The position numbers and the translations under genes were made by a program. Of a stretch of 64,000 bases of DNA, positions 46,629-60,597 are shown one piece after another. The notes beneath the pieces are model-generated. The model was not told the origin of the DNA. It saw nothing but the letters and a program-made list of their open reading frames with translations, and did no database searches. Numbering within the stretch: position 1 is the stretch's first letter; every line of letters starts with the position of its first letter. The DNA is from Limonium bicolor (lineage: Eukaryota > Streptophyta > Magnoliopsida > Caryophyllales > Plumbaginaceae), in assembly GCA_023374045.1 (NCBI GenBank), contig CM041783.1, forward strand, positions 122,141,503-122,205,502, given 5' to 3'.

Positions 46629-48680
46629 AATCACTAAACATTGGCGTTAATGTTCTGCCGTCGTGAAGTGTTTTAACTTCCACGCGGTCTATTTCACAAT
46701 GGATTCTGATTAGAGGATCTTAACCATATTGGCGGTTTTTCCTAAACCAAGAATTCTCATTGGAGTTTGTTTAAACTCTAGTTGGTTTCGATTCTGGCCT
46801 GTTAGGCTTCTAGGCGTTAATAATTAGCCATTCACTCGTATTCACCATGTACATTCAACACTTGAATCACTGGCTCACTAGTTTCTGCTGCGAAACTCTA
46901 GTAACTGTAGAGCTTAATTGCCCATTTGTTATTCTTACTGTATTGTACATCCCCAAGTGTCACCTTCATCTTGGTAACAATGGTTTCTCAACCGACGCGT
47001 GGTATCTCTTACCGTTAGCGAATTCGGTGAGTTATAAACTTTCTATCCACTTCCATAACAATTTACTGTGTATACAGCTATGTATTTCACAATGATTGAC
47101 TTGTTCTCTTCCGACTTACTGTCGGTTGAGATTGAGCTACTACCTAGTGTGTAGTGCTCTCTCAGCTATTTATAACATTTGGGGTATATTCCATACCGAT
47201 ATTGGCAGTTAGTGCTACTGTAGTCACTTACTGCCAATCATGTGCCTCCACATTTGGTTTTGTACAAGTACTTTTTTTATTGATGCGGCCTTGCATTTCC
47301 TATGCATCGGCCATTAGAACATTATTGCTCCACAATTAACATGTTTCCAATTCCTAGCTATCCCACTCGTTCATTACTGCGCAAGTGCAATACCAAAACA
47401 CTCAGTCATACAGAGTGCAGAGGCGTAAACTCTCGACAGTAAATCCCTTATGTGATTCGCCATGGAATTCACACTGTGTTTCACTGAATTCTGATCCCGT
47501 AATACTGGCTACTGGCTTATTGCCCAGTCTGTTTAACATCGCTTATCTTGCATCTCTACTGAGTTTAACTCATAACTGGTCTTATCTGTTACATTATCGT
47601 TTAACAACACTTATACAACAGTCGCTTGTTGCGCACCGTGCTCCTTACTCCCTGTATAACATCAGCTTATATCGTGTTTACCGTCACATTAACTTCCACA
47701 CATATACTTACATTATTCACATTACGGTTCATCCCTCCTTTGGATGACTACTAAATGCTCCTTGAGCATCGATCATTCGAGTCACAAGCCGGCATTATTC
47801 AGCTCGGTGTTTCACTTTATACACACATACTATTAAGCTAACTGCTCCTTTTCAGTAATAACATCGTCCATCCTTAACATATTTCTTGAACTTGATTCAC
47901 ATAACTACCGCTCCTGCGGTCTCACAATATTGAGAGGTATCCCCACTCTTAATGCAGTGGTTCGTTTTCCACTCTATTCACTTATATAACATAAACTTTT
48001 GCAGTCAATCTAATTTTCATAACACATTTGCTTGTGGCTTATAAGCCTTATTTGCCTTGAGCTGCGCTCATTGTAGGCTGTCCACACACATGTACTTCTC
48101 TGTACAATATTACAAGGTCGTTGCATCACGTTTCCTTTCACGGGATGCCCCTTAGGTTTGTCAGTCCGTCTCCTGACAACTTATGTCTAGACTGGGTGTA
48201 AGTTTCAACCCTTGTGTTTCTGTCACGTTATCTTATTCAATTATCGTTGATCGCAAACACCCCTCAAGGATTGCTCCTGGGTGTTGCTGACGTTATGCCT
48301 TACATTTGTTTCACACTTATTGGTACATTCCATTAGCCACGCCGTTTGCATTCTTAAATGGCTTATTATCTTCTTTTGTGAAGATCAACCTTCTGGGAGT
48401 TTCATCATCGTTCATTGCACATTAATGTGTCCCACATTAGGCATCTGCTTGCCATGTACAGGCTGGGTCACCGTTCCAGTTATCATATTTATTCCTCGGA
48501 ATTCTTAAGACATGTGTGATGTCTTTATATAATAGTTAGTGCACTTCGCACCTCTTGACTCTTAACATTCCTTGAAATGAATTCACTAATTCCTTTAGTC
48601 TCGTTAATTTAACTGAGTTCCTTAACTTCAACTATTCTTGTAATCCTTAGTTCTTGTTTGATTCATGCTGCTGACTTAGA

Positions 48681-48820
48681 CGGAGTCGACTACTTCCCGT
48701 GTTTCGGACTCACTCGTATACATATATGGGGGTCATACTGATACATTACTACTTACCCAACTAACCTATAAGTAGGTCTGTCGGGCCACAAGCTCCTATC
48801 GGAGTGCGGTCGTCCCACAA
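48681..48820 (-). other. Conserved non-coding core block (LARD-B copy)
   Basis: Minus-strand counterpart of 18085-18230. Confidence 0.72.
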
Positions 48821-49257
48821 TTCAATGGTACACTCGTAGTGTCCGTCACACGCCTAGGTGAAGTATTCTGTTGTCAACTCCCTTATATTGTCCCCTGACA
48901 ATATGCATCTCCTGCTTCCCGAACTTAATCGAAGGAAAGTTTATCCACTGTTGTATCTTATCATCTGCCCTTGGTTTTACTGGTTTGGTTTAAAGAAGGT
49001 TGGAAAGAAGTGTTGGTTTGAAAGAAAATTTGGTTTTGAAAAGAAAAGGGTTTGAATAAATCTGGGTTGAAAGAAAATTTTCATGGTTTCACAACATCTT
49101 CTTACCTTAACCAAGTCTAGCTTCTTGCTGACTGGTGTACTTCCATTACAAAGTCAGGCTGTTAAGCCCTCCCATGGTCATAATGTTCACACTTAACTTC
49201 GTGGTACTTTACTAGTACTTGTAGTGGTTATAAATTTCCGAACAGCCTGTTATAGCA

Positions 49258-49277
49258 GCACTTGCTATGGCAAGTGC
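49258..49277 (-). promoter_or_regulatory. GCACTTGC/GCAAGTGC hairpin (LARD-B)
   Basis: 8-bp stem, 4-nt loop, about 822 nt from the PBS, nearly the same distance as in LARD-A. Confidence 0.75.
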
Positions 49278-50071
49278 GCCATGCTAACTGGCTATCGGTT
49301 TAACACATACTGGTTATGGTATTATTTTTACCCATACTGTCATCAGTGGCCTTGTTGGCCTCACTGATCTTACTGTCTTGATAATAACTCTTCTGGGTAA
49401 CTTCTCACTGTCTTCACATGACGATCATCAACTAGGGTGTTTCCCATTCTGGGAGACCCCTTTTTCTTAGTATTGTATCCTCCTTATAGCCCGTTCCACG
49501 CATTGTCGTGGTTACTGAGACTTGTCTCTTGTTTGGGCACTACGTTGCAGTTCCTTTATCGGTTGGTACACCGCTGGTGTATTATTTATCTGTGGTTCCG
49601 TAGACACTCGTCTCGGGTTTTATTAATCCATTTCTTGCCTGTTGCACGGTTGGTGCGTTGCAAGTTGGTTATTCTCGACTGCTTGGCATGTCGACCCAGG
49701 TTGCCGGAATTCTATTCTCCTATGCATAGGTTTTCTTCATTCTTTGATATAAAATGTGGTTAACATTGTTCAGATGGAAACCGTCTCTCCGGGATTCTCA
49801 GTTTTCAGGATCTACCGTATGACAGGTTCTCTGTACCCTTAGAGGTATTCAATAACAGCCAGATCGGGTATCCCGAGTAAGAGAGGACTTCCATCTCTCT
49901 GGCGTTCTTCCCCAAGTTATAAAACAGGATTGTGGAGGGTGGGATGGATATTGTAGGTTTCCAGTAGTCACTGGTAGTTCCTAACTAGCGTATCTCTCAC
50001 GCTATCACTCAACCCTTAACCCAAAGTACTTAAATCCTAACTCGGTACTTCCTAAGCTCGGTAATTCAGTC

Positions 50072-50099
50072 ATCAGAGCGATACTTCGCTCTGATACCA
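50072..50099 (-). promoter_or_regulatory. LARD-B primer-binding site and stem-loop
   Basis: PBS complement 50088-50099 (tRNA-iMet). Stem 50072-50081/50086-50095, identical to that of LARD-A. Confidence 0.92.
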
Positions 50100-50103
50100 C
50101 TTT

Positions 50104-53100
50104 TGTAACACCCCAGCCACAATAACACACTTACAATAAACTGCAGCGGAAACAACCTCATCACATTACTTATCTCGTTGGTGTTACACGCCGTTAGCCA
50201 CCCACGTGGCTAACAAGGCTAATACATACACATTGTACCGGTCTGATGGGCTAAATTCCCGAGCGACTACACATACTATCCCTTTCCATTAATCACAACA
50301 ACAACATACACCTTATCAACTATACCGAGTATTTATAAACTAGTGCCGACAACAATATCGGTCTTACTACACCTACTGTATATATATACTTAAAGGATTA
50401 CCATGTACAACGACTACCCGTCCTACTCTCGAACGGCTTCCAGCACTTCATACCTGAAATAGGAAAAGAAGAGAAAGGGTGGCCCCCAAGGGGCTCAGCA
50501 CCTTTGCTGGTATGGTAATCCCGCAGCCCACATGCTACCGGCCACGCACAACTAATTGTCGTCTTAGCATGCGGTTGATTATTTTTAAATCATGCATGCA
50601 ACTGTAACACACAACACATAATCATTTCGCCTCAACGGGCTCAACAAGCGGATAATATATCCTTACTTAATAAGTCACTCATGGTATTCATCATCCCTAG
50701 AGTATTCCTCCTCTAATGGAGCTACTTCCTTATAGACGGCACACCCTTAAATCGGGTTTTCCTTAAATGCCTCTTATCACAAACTGGGAATCATATCCAT
50801 GATCCACACACTCCACATTTTACAACATATAACATACACTACATAACAACACTTAACACACATTGCACGTTTCCACGTGCACAACATAAACACCGCAATA
50901 GGTATTGCATCACAACAAAGACACATAACATAACGGGAATGGTCCCCTGAAACCGACCCAACATTGTTTACACACTGGTGAGCCTAGAGAATGTTGCCAG
51001 TCTCATGATAAGCTCGTTACATAACTCGTTACCGTCTCGTTAAATGAACGGTTTAACTTAACACAAGGTGTCTCGGATATAGTGATCCAGCACACCGAAA
51101 CAACATAACAATAGTATGCCCCTGTGGCCCGACGTGAGTCAGTAATAGCCTTGGTTAAGCTAAAGGGAAGGTTGAGAACCAAATTGGAAAACAACCATAA
51201 CATACAGAAGGATCGAACCTGCTATGACAACGACCCCCATACTCACACGCGTGGCCGGAACAGACCGACTCCTCACTCCCCCGTTAGCACTTGTTAGAAG
51301 TTCAACTTTGAACTTTATTAAACAATCACAAACTTGGGTTAAGTCTTGTTAGACATACACAAGGGAAGAGAAGTCATACATTCACATACAAACATCACGC
51401 ACAAACATCACATAACCAACTCACGCATAGCCGTGGTTAGAACGTTCCTTAAGTCGGAAACGTTGTTACCGGATACCGTTCTCCTACGTTTACCTAATAG
51501 TGGTTAACTAGCCCTTCAAGCGCATTCGAGGTTACCGGTATCGGCACGTCAACATATAATAACAATACGACTGTAAACTCGTTTCATGATTTATCTCATA
51601 ACGTGGCAAACATACAAAAAAAAACACATTGGCATACAAGCCGGTGTAATCCGGTAGGACACAGGTTGCAAGAAAACCATACCTGTCACCGGAGTCCACA
51701 TTACCACGTCCACTTATGTTCCTCGAGCGATTCTCGAACAACTGTTAACATCACATGTGTTTTATTAACATTGGGGTTTGCTTGATTATTTAATGTCTAA
51801 TGCTTAACTTTCCCCGTTAACTTAGTTACATAACTTTATATTTTAACTTGTTTTACTTTTACATTTTGATACAACTTTTCACCCACTTAATTACCATTAA
51901 AACTCACTTATCATGTCCTTAACAACCTTATAACATCATTACCTATCAATCCCCATCATTACACACCATTTCTATACCTTAAAACAACAATTTTGGTCCA
52001 TACAGTGGCCTGTCCGAACTTGTGTCTGAACTTCCAAGTTCGGACGCAAGCCGCGACCTAATACTGAAACTATACACACGTCCGAACTTGTGTCCGGACT
52101 TCCCAAGTTCGGACACAGTTCGAGAGTAAATCCTAGATAGAAACAGTCACGTCCGAACTTGTGTCCGGACTTCCCAAGTTCGGACACAGTTCGAGAATGA
52201 GAAAATCCTTTACCCAACAGAGCCTGTCCGAACTTCCATGTCCGGACGGAAGTTCGGACACGGCAAAACATTCAATTTCCAAGTCTTTAAACACTTAACC
52301 AATTTCACACCAAACTTCTCCTAAAGCCTTATAATGTTTCCTAACATCATTTGGCACATCAAACACACCTTTAGCCATGTGCTAAACTCTTTAAATCACT
52401 CACCAAAACCATCTTATCATCCACAAATTTCTTACAAAATTCCTAGCACTTGGGATGTTTTCTCCTTAAGATTTCTAAGTGGTAGTTCACCAATAATGAC
52501 CACTACACCAAGGTGTTTCCTCTACACCTTAACATCATCTCTCAAACTTCTTTCTTACTAACTAAATCTCCTTTTTCACATCTTACTTAATCAACATTAT
52601 TCCTTGGATATCAAACATTACCTAAACCTTAAACAAACTTCTTCAAGACTTTTCAATACACTCTCAAACACAACTTGAATTCCTAGAACTTCCTAGATAA
52701 CCCTAAATCCTTGCATCACTCTAAATCACCTTAACACATGTTTTCTTCTCAAGTAAACATTTATTCACCTTTAACACATCCTAGTTCGCCAAGACATTTA
52801 AAAACACTTAGAACTTCTCACACATTTTCCCAAATTTGGCCATAGCTTCTCTTGTATATACTCACATCCAAACACTTAGGTTTTTACCTTATTTCATTCA
52901 AAACACCTAAAATCCATCGAACACATTTTTATACACAAACTCACACATTAAGCACTACATCACAATATAGTGCATAACTTAAATTGCTTGGCACTTAGGC
53001 CCTTAAATAACATGGCTCTTAGGCCCTTAAATTGCATAAACCTTAAACACTGAATTTCCCACATAAGTAATGCCTTTGACCTGCAAATACACCCAACAAT

Positions 53101-54678
53101 ACATATGCCCTTAATAAACTCCTTGAGAGCATTTCACTAGGTCATTCACCATTTGCTCTTTAGGTAGTTTTAACAAGCATTATATGCTTATTTCTCCTAA
53201 GGCATTAAAACCACATTAAGATAGCATATTTACCTCTTTTCCTCACAAATTTCTTTCTTGTTTCCTTGTAAAACCGGTAGGGTGCTTGGTTGTTTGTCAA
53301 CTTCTAAACAATGTACAAATAATAGAATGAGTATTCAAGCATTATGCTTCATCTCATTGTAAACCCTAGTTACACATATTGTTTTAACACATTAAGGTAA
53401 TTGTTTTACCTTGGAATTGGAAGAGAACTTGAACAAGTATCAAGAGAGGACTCCTCCTAGCCCTTGGAAGATTCAAATGAAGCTAAAACAAGCAAGATAA
53501 ATACACCATGGTGAGGTGAATTTTCGGTCATGTACTAAAAGGAGAGGAAACTTGATTTTTCTTTGAGATTCCTTACCTAGAAGCAAAGGAGAGTAATAAT
53601 GTGTAGAACACAAGCTCAAGCTCCATCAATGGTGATTCTCCATTGCACCAAAATTGAGCTCTTGAAGATTTGAAAAGGTAGAAGTGTAGAGCTTGACCTA
53701 ACTAAGACAAATATGGTCTTAGAATTTGATTTGGAGCATGGAGTTGGATTTGGCAAGGAAATGAAGATGGAGAAGAGAGGGGCTGTTGCAAATCGTAAAT
53801 GGAGGAAAGGAGAAGGTGAAGAACCGTGTGAAATGAAAGAAGAGAAGGAAATGAGAAGATGAGTTTGCTTTTGGAGATATTTATGTTATAAAGCAAAATA
53901 GTACTTTACTTTAAGTTTTACTTTACTTATTTGATTTCTTTTACAACTTGGTGACTCACTCCTTGAAAAACCGGCCCCCATTTAGTAAAAAGGGTATAAT
54001 AGTCTTTGTTGACCAATTTAATTACTTATAACATTATATGTTACAAACTAGCTTATAAAAGTTACTATTCACAAACTAAGGCACATAGAAGTGAAATTTT
54101 TGATTTCCCATCAATATAGCCACCCAAATGTGATACTATATAGTACACATGTTAATTAAAGAGTAATGATGGACATTTAGCCATTCAAAACTCATTTACA
54201 AGACAATTTTTCAAAAACGTGCTTTAAGACTCCTTAAAGCACATTTTGTGTTTTAACTTGTTTTCAAGCTTGGTTTTCTTTGGTACTTGATTTAATATGT
54301 TCCTTAACATATTTATAAGGTATAGGTATGACCATTAGGTCTTTTACAAATTTATCCCAAGCTTAGAGCACATTTTTGCTCTTATTAACTTTAAGGTATT
54401 TATTTGTGTTTTGTTTGGTTTCATTGTCTAACAAAGTTTCCTAAGGACTTAATTAGCCTTATAAAATCATAATTAAATGTTATTAAGTCTTGGTAGGCTC
54501 TTTGGGTCCTAACCAAGTTCACTCATAGCTTAGAGCATGTTTTTGCTCATACTGTGTCTTAGTGCTTTATTGCACTTTACTATATTTTAAATTGTCCACT
54601 GATGTTTCTAAGGCACTTTTTTGCCTTTATATAACATAGTTTGATGTTTAACCACATATCAATGTTTGGGGTATTTCA
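50104..54678 (-). repeat. LARD-B 5' LTR
   Basis: Collinear with 40688-45259, differing mainly by one-base indels. Array at 52011-52262, TATA-like box 53876-53884, U3 hairpin 54219-54242. Confidence 0.93.
52011..52262. repeat. ~72-bp palindromic tandem array, LARD-B 5' LTR
   Basis: Same four units as 42607-42859. Confidence 0.88.
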
Positions 54679-57600
54679 ATTACAACTTCTAAGGTTTATT
54701 CAATAAATACCTTAGTTTATAAATCCCATTTATTTATAGTTTGTCACACTATTTTATGTGAGTACCCTTCCTTATATTAATTCCATCTAAACCACCTTAA
54801 TACCATTTAATTGTCATAACATTTATAACATAGTAGACCGTAGTCTAAAATTCATTTTCCAACCTTTATGTTTTTGGTATAGCCCTTGAATTTATTTAAA
54901 TTCCCTTTTTGACCACATAACATTATGTGATGTTATACCAAAATACTAATATCTTTTGCTATGATATTTTTATTTCCTTTAACTTATAATCTATAGTTTT
55001 TATACAAAACTATTGTGTATTGCCTCATAGGCATATATTAAACCTTATACTTTTCCTTAAACCATAATTTCCTTTATTTACAAAGTTACCCCTTTCTTTT
55101 TACCATGTTATATATATCCCATTTAATATAACATTTCTAACTTATAAAAGAGCATAACCTATGGTTATTTTTGTAAATTCCGAACAGACCTCAATATACA
55201 TTTTATATTGTCATTAGGCCCTATTTATAACATATAGTTTGATAATATCATTAAAACTATATATTATACATATATCTCAATAATACTCTTTATAATTCTA
55301 AAAAAATCTCCAAATTCCACCAAAGGGTTATAAATATCCTTATTAACCCATATACTCTTGGTATTTACCATTCCACCATCTATTTTTCTCCAAAGTGTCA
55401 TAATGACATAATAACTATATATTATACTTATATAGTTCATTTTAATTCCAAAACTCACCAAATAAATTCCTAAAGATTCCTAATAGCCCATGGGTGTTTA
55501 AAATACCATTGTACACCCCTTTATTTTTGGTAATAACATATTTACCACATATTATAAAAATATTACCATAAAATGCATAACTTATTATAAACCTTAAATA
55601 AGTTATCTAACTTATTTATTTTGGTCAAAACCTAGCATATGGTCAAGATTGACCTCCTTAATATTTCTTTGACCAACAATTCCTTATAATTACGGTTTAG
55701 TACCCAAACTTTCTAAAATTCACCATTTAACCCCAAACTTTATAAAATCTTATAAACTTTATTTTAACTCCTTTTTAACTCTATTTTCGGCCTTATTATT
55801 CTAAAGCCCCCAAATTTAATTTAATTACACCTAATACCCATTTATTTTTGGTAATGCATTTATACTACTTAAACTTAATTAAAAGCTTGTAAATGCATAA
55901 ATAAAATGGCCTAAAATACATGGCCTTATTACAAACATCTGCTCACAAAATAAATTACACATAAATGTCCCAAAATACACATAAACTTTCGGCCTCACCA
56001 TATAATTTTTATTTAATTACCAAACTTCCACATAATGTCTTAAATTTGACAATTATGTTAATTAAATCTCTTAAATGACTAGCTTAATTTATCTTAGTCA
56101 TTTTTTTCCATTTTTAGGTCAATATGACCCATATTTAAAGTTTCACTCTCGGCCACATATATATATATGCTTAGAAATTGTAAAAATCATAGGTTTAAGG
56201 TGTTTATATGTTGATTATTCCTTGTATGAGCTCGGTCACTTGTAGGAAAATTCACCACTTGATTTAGACATGTTTAATACACAAAAACAAGATATGGTTA
56301 CACTCCAAGCTTGAGCTTAACCATAAGGAATAATTAATGTAAGATTTAAGGCAAAAATCACCTTAAAAATGCAAGGGAAGTTCTAAGTGGTTTCGACCTG
56401 AACCAAACACACCACAAGGTGTTAGATCCACCATATTGACATAGGAAATAGTTAGATCTCGAAATGCTACCTTGTTATTAGGTTTTACCTTGGAAAAATG
56501 CCTTAAAAGAGGGTATTTCCTTTGGATCTCGGCCACCCTTGCTCCAAATGGCTAACCAACAGATCCCACATGAAAAGGAGAAGAAGATGAGGCTATGACC
56601 AAAGTTTCACAGCCAAACTCGAAGGGAATCAAAAGTTATGAGCTTAAAGCACATTTTTACCTTAAAATGTAGATTTGAACAACCTTGGTCCCTCTACTGG
56701 TCTCAACCGAGTTTAGCTCTTGTTCTAACCTTAGAACACTGAGAATAAGCCATAGGAATTGATGAGCCACGAAATCTAGGTGTTGGTGGTGAGAAGATGA
56801 AGAAAAAGAGCTAAAAATGACATTAAAACACTTACATTAGGAGCTTAGGAGCTAGGCTTGCCTTCCATGCTCAAGAACACACTTGAGAGCTTCTAAGGAA
56901 GGGGATAACTCGGCTGGGAAGGAGAGGATCGGACAAGGAAGGAAGGAGAAGGTGGGAAGCTTGATTAATTTGAAAAAAAGTAAAGTTACTATTGCAAATT
57001 GAACATTAGGTAGTGATTTGTCTCCAAAATCATTGTATGCTGTCCCCTCACTTATTGCAGCCGGCCTCCATGGTCCAAATGAGTCAATTAATTGACCATT
57101 GACCATTGACCATGCTTGGTCAATGTTGACTCATGCGGGCCCCACTTCGGGGTTTTATTAATATTTTAATATTAAATTTGTAAAAATTCGTAAATTTCTG
57201 GAATTAAATTCCTAATATCATATAATATGATATTTTATTATATTTAAAGGTATTTATAACCTTTTAGCTCATTTAAAACCAATTTAGAAGGCGATTACAC
57301 AAAAACGTGCTTTAAGGAGTTTTAGCGCACATTTTGTGTTGCCTGGTGTTTCTGAGCTCTGTTTTCTTTGAAAACAGTCTTGTTGTGTTCCTTACATGAT
57401 ATTTTGATCATGTAATTCAATTTTATATCATTTAGAGGTCATTTGATTTTTAAGGTTTTCCTAGAGCACCTTTTTGCCCTTTTTGACCTTGAAGCATGTA
57501 AATGCTTTTTCTTTGTGTTGGAGTGTTGTCCAACGGTTATAATATGTTTAATATTATGTCAATATACTTAGGACAAATTTTTAGGTCCTAAGAAGTTCAT

Positions 57601-57752
57601 TTGGGTATTTATTTACCCTTAACAGTCAAAGGGTGCAACATCTTGTTTTGTGTTGACCACTATTGTTTCTCAGTTGACTTTTAAGGCATGTTTAGGCCTT
57701 AATTAATGTGATTAAATATTTAATTCATGTTTTATTAATTTGGGGTATTTCA
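54679..57752 (-). repeat. G 5' LTR, part 2
   Basis: Resumes after LARD-B and ends GGGGTATTTCA. It contains the unoccupied LARD-A site (ATAAC, about 54825-54829) and is collinear with 26159-29059. Confidence 0.92.
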
Positions 57753-58000
57753 ATCTACCCCCCTTAAAAAGACTTCGTCCCGAAGTCTCTTAATCAAATT
57801 GGTAAGTATATATAAATGTATAACTACCCATTGTTCCCATAATGTATATCTATGTGATATATCATTTACATACATCGTGTTGCGCTTATACAGCACATAG
57901 CCATCACGTTGTGGCGTTAGTTCAATCATATATGGATATAGGTGATCCATCAGCACCACCATTTCCTATCAGTTCTACAAGTCCTGACAACCTTCTGAGG
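57753..58000 (-). mobile_element. Second G interior, 3' end only
   Basis: Polypurine tract and hairpin (57753-57787) followed by ~210 bp matching 29094-29305 almost base for base. It belongs to another G unit placed in tandem to the right, and is cut at 58000 by W. Confidence 0.88.
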
Positions 58001-58313
58001 TGTCGAAAACGTGTCACGAATATTTTAGAAGTGAAAACGAGGTCATGGACACCTTATAATATTATCTAGGTAGTTTTAGAAGTGAAAACGACGTCGCGTT
58101 TTCGCCTAAAATGGTGAAACACGAACCAATTAGGAATTAAATTATAATTAATTAAATTTTTAAATAACAATAATTGTTATTGTTTTAAAATATAAATTTG
58201 GTATCATAAAATGGTTTGTCTCATCAAACGAGACAACGTTGCGAACGGTACAGAAAATGAGTACAAAACGAGTCAAAAACAACATTATAAGTATAATGTT
58301 AAAAAAAAAACAA

Positions 58314-58586
58314 TGGGCCGACCCGCCCAACATGACTGGGCCGGCCCAGTCTTCTCTACACACGCACGGTAATTACCATGCCCAGCCTTTCCAATACATC
58401 CACGGTAATACTAACCCTAAGTTACCAAGTCTTCATTCTGTAGACTCACGGTAATTAAACTCTCACTCACCGCTCCCCCATTCTCTGCCTCTCACGATTC
58501 TTCTTCTCCAAATCTCAACCCTAAACCGGCGATTAAATTCATCTTCTTCTGCTCTCAACCTCACTGTCTCTTCTACTCACGGTAAT
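58314..58586 (+). promoter_or_regulatory. Host-gene-like promoter motifs in W U3
   Basis: TGGGCC/GGCCCA (site II type) at 58314-58319, 58337-58342 and 58343-58348; CACGGTAAT at 58365, 58401, 58447 and 58578; a telo-box-like AACCCTAAACC at 58517-58527; a CT-rich stretch at 58460-58565. Site II plus telo-box is known from promoters of plant growth and ribosomal-protein genes. A role here is inference. Confidence 0.55.
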
Positions 58587-60204
58587 ATTTTGCAACCCTA
58601 ACACACTGGTGAACTGGCGAACCAACGACGCCTCTGTTCATCTCTGTTCTTCATCCTTTGTTCGCGGAACATACTAGGAGGCGCCTCTCTTCATACACCC
58701 GAGGTGAAGACTCTTCCCCTGAGCCGAATCGGAGGGAGACGGCAACGAAACCGAGAAGGAGCGGGTTGAGCCGCGTTTGGAGCCGAGATTAGAGCCAAAT
58801 CGCTTCTGGAAAACCGAAGGTGTACAACAGTCGGTTACATTTTTGTTTTTCTTGTATTCTGTCCAATTTTTAGTTAGATTCGAAACCAAAAACTAGCTAG
58901 AAATCGCCCCCTTTCCCCTTTCTGTTTCTCGGTGTTTTAAAGGCGATTTTGAGCTTTGCAAACTTGTATAATTCCGATAAAATATGTGCGAATTTTGTAT
59001 GCTGCGAACCAATATGGACTTAGATCTGCAACTAGGTTGCCGATTTGTGTGGCTAATGTTGTTCTGTTGCGAAAATGAATCCCTAAAACTGGTTTAGGGT
59101 TTCAAAAAAATCAAGAAGAGAATTTAGATGGGGCAAATATCGAATTCAGAAGCTAGGAATTGAAAAACGAAAGTGAGGGTTCTGGATTACAATTTTGGCA
59201 ATTGATAATCGGTTGTAGAGGATTGAATTTGAAATTGATTTAGGGAAAAATCAAATCGGGGTTTCTACAATTGAATCGGTTTAGGGTTGCGGTTAGGATT
59301 AGGGTAGAAATTAGAGTTGAAATTGATTTTGGGGTTTCGAAATAAATTTGGGGTGTTCTGTAAATTGAGTTTGAATTGATAGAAATTGAATTAGGGTTTC
59401 AGTCGAAACCGAAAGATTCTGAATTTTGTGTGGTTACGAATTGATTTGGGGCAAGTTTATAATCATGAGGAAATTATGGGTGAGTTGGAAATCTGAGAAA
59501 TTTTGGGTCGCATTGGCAATGATTGGAAAATGGTGGGTGAAAGTGTGAATTTCAGAAATTCAGGGCAAGAGCATGAATTTGTAAAATCTGAGGCAATTTC
59601 AAATGAGAACTTGAATTAATCAATGACAGTTTCTTTTATAAGAGGTAATTAGACATTCCTAAAGTAATTAATCGGTTTGGAAATGAGTTAAGGATATAGG
59701 TGGAAATGAGTTAATGACAGTACATTAACTAGACCTTTGAGACTTTGAATTAACTTGTAATTTGGAATTAGACCCGATGGGTGGATTAAGTTAGGCCCAA
59801 ATACAATAATGGACTTAGGCAAGGTGGGTTAACGGAGCCCATTGAGATAATAAAAGAAAAAGTGATGTGGGCTCAAGACTTAATTATATTTTAAAATGTC
59901 ATAAGCCCAAGTTAGAAATATAAACAAAAAGGGTTGGAATATTGAATTGGGTCAATTTAGATGATCAAATGGTTTGGTGAGTTAAAATTGGTAAGGAGTT
60001 AGTCTAATAAAATTAGTATTAATCTATAAATATTAATATTAACGTATATGTATGTATTATGGGTTAATATTAGAGTTTATGAGGGTATGTATATATGCGT
60101 ATTAGTACGTATATGTAGTTAGAGGTTAAACCAAAAGGAACTTAGAAATTTACGAGGATATGAATGTGTATATTAGTGTAACCTTAGAATAATGGAAAAC
60201 ACTT

Positions 60205-60209
<5 letters not shown>

Positions 60210-60274
<65 letters not shown>
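60210..60274. repeat. (TA)n microsatellite, 65 bp
   Basis: Pure TA repeats interrupted once by TAC at about 60241-60243. Confidence 0.95.
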
Positions 60275-60276
<2 letters not shown>

Positions 60277-60566
60277 GGGATTAATTTTAAGTTTGGAATT
60301 ATTGGAGGATTGATATAATGTTATAATATCAATAACAATTATAAGAACAAGTGTGTCTATCTAAACACACCAAGGTTAAGTAGATAAAGTTCGTAAAGCG
60401 TGACATTTAATTCGAATGAAGTATATATATAGATATACATATATATGTGGATATAAGTATATAACTGAAAGATCAGAACTCTGCAACAATTAATTAGAGG
60501 TTGTAATGATACAATTAATACAATTATTAAAGTTGGAACGTATTTGTAGAGTTGATATGATGTCGT

Positions 60567-60572
<6 letters not shown>

Positions 60573-60596
<24 letters not shown>
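60573..60596. repeat. (TA)n microsatellite
   Basis: About 12 TA units within W. Confidence 0.93.

Positions 60597-60597
<1 letters not shown>

Larger units (their letters stand above)
45297..50071 (-). other. LARD-B interior, non-coding
   Basis: No recognisable domain. Same order of landmarks as LARD-A: GACC repeats (45368-45615), shared block (45935-46200), internal polypurine tract (46592-46628), core block (48681-48820), hairpin (49258-49277). Confidence 0.85.
40688..54678 (-). mobile_element. LARD-B: non-coding giant-LTR retrotransposon
   Basis: 13.99 kb, opposite in orientation to LARD-A and in the same orientation as its host LTR. LTRs of 4572 bp (40688-45259) and 4575 bp (50104-54678), interior 45260-50103 without gag or pol. 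The flanking five bases are TATAC on the left and ATTAC on the right, an imperfect duplication. The intact site in the other G LTR (about 12138-12150) supports an insertion. It is related to LARD-A along its whole length but belongs to a distinct subfamily: its palindromic arrays use GTCCGAACTT instead of GACCGGACTT. Confidence 0.92.
9899..57752 (-). mobile_element. Element G: giant-LTR, gag-only element with nested insertions
   Basis: Minus-strand element. The left (3') LTR is 9899-12290 plus 26159-29059, the interior 29060-31442 plus 36203-38451, and the right (5') LTR 38452-40687 plus 54679-57752. Without inserts it would be about 15.2 kb, of which two LTRs take about 10.6 kb. LTR ends are TGAAATACCCC...GGGGTGTTACA. 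The PBS fits tRNA-iMet; a polypurine tract abuts the left LTR. It encodes a gag but no protease, RT or integrase. This resembles gag-containing non-autonomous elements (TR-GAG) or LARDs of plants. The right LTR is followed by a second copy of the G interior start, so the unit is part of a tandem array. Confidence 0.85.

Noticed and set aside
58460..59400. Possible host gene 5' UTR, first exon and intron in W
   Set aside because: No coding exon or protein match can be read; it is bounded inside an LTR. Kept only as promoter-like sequence.
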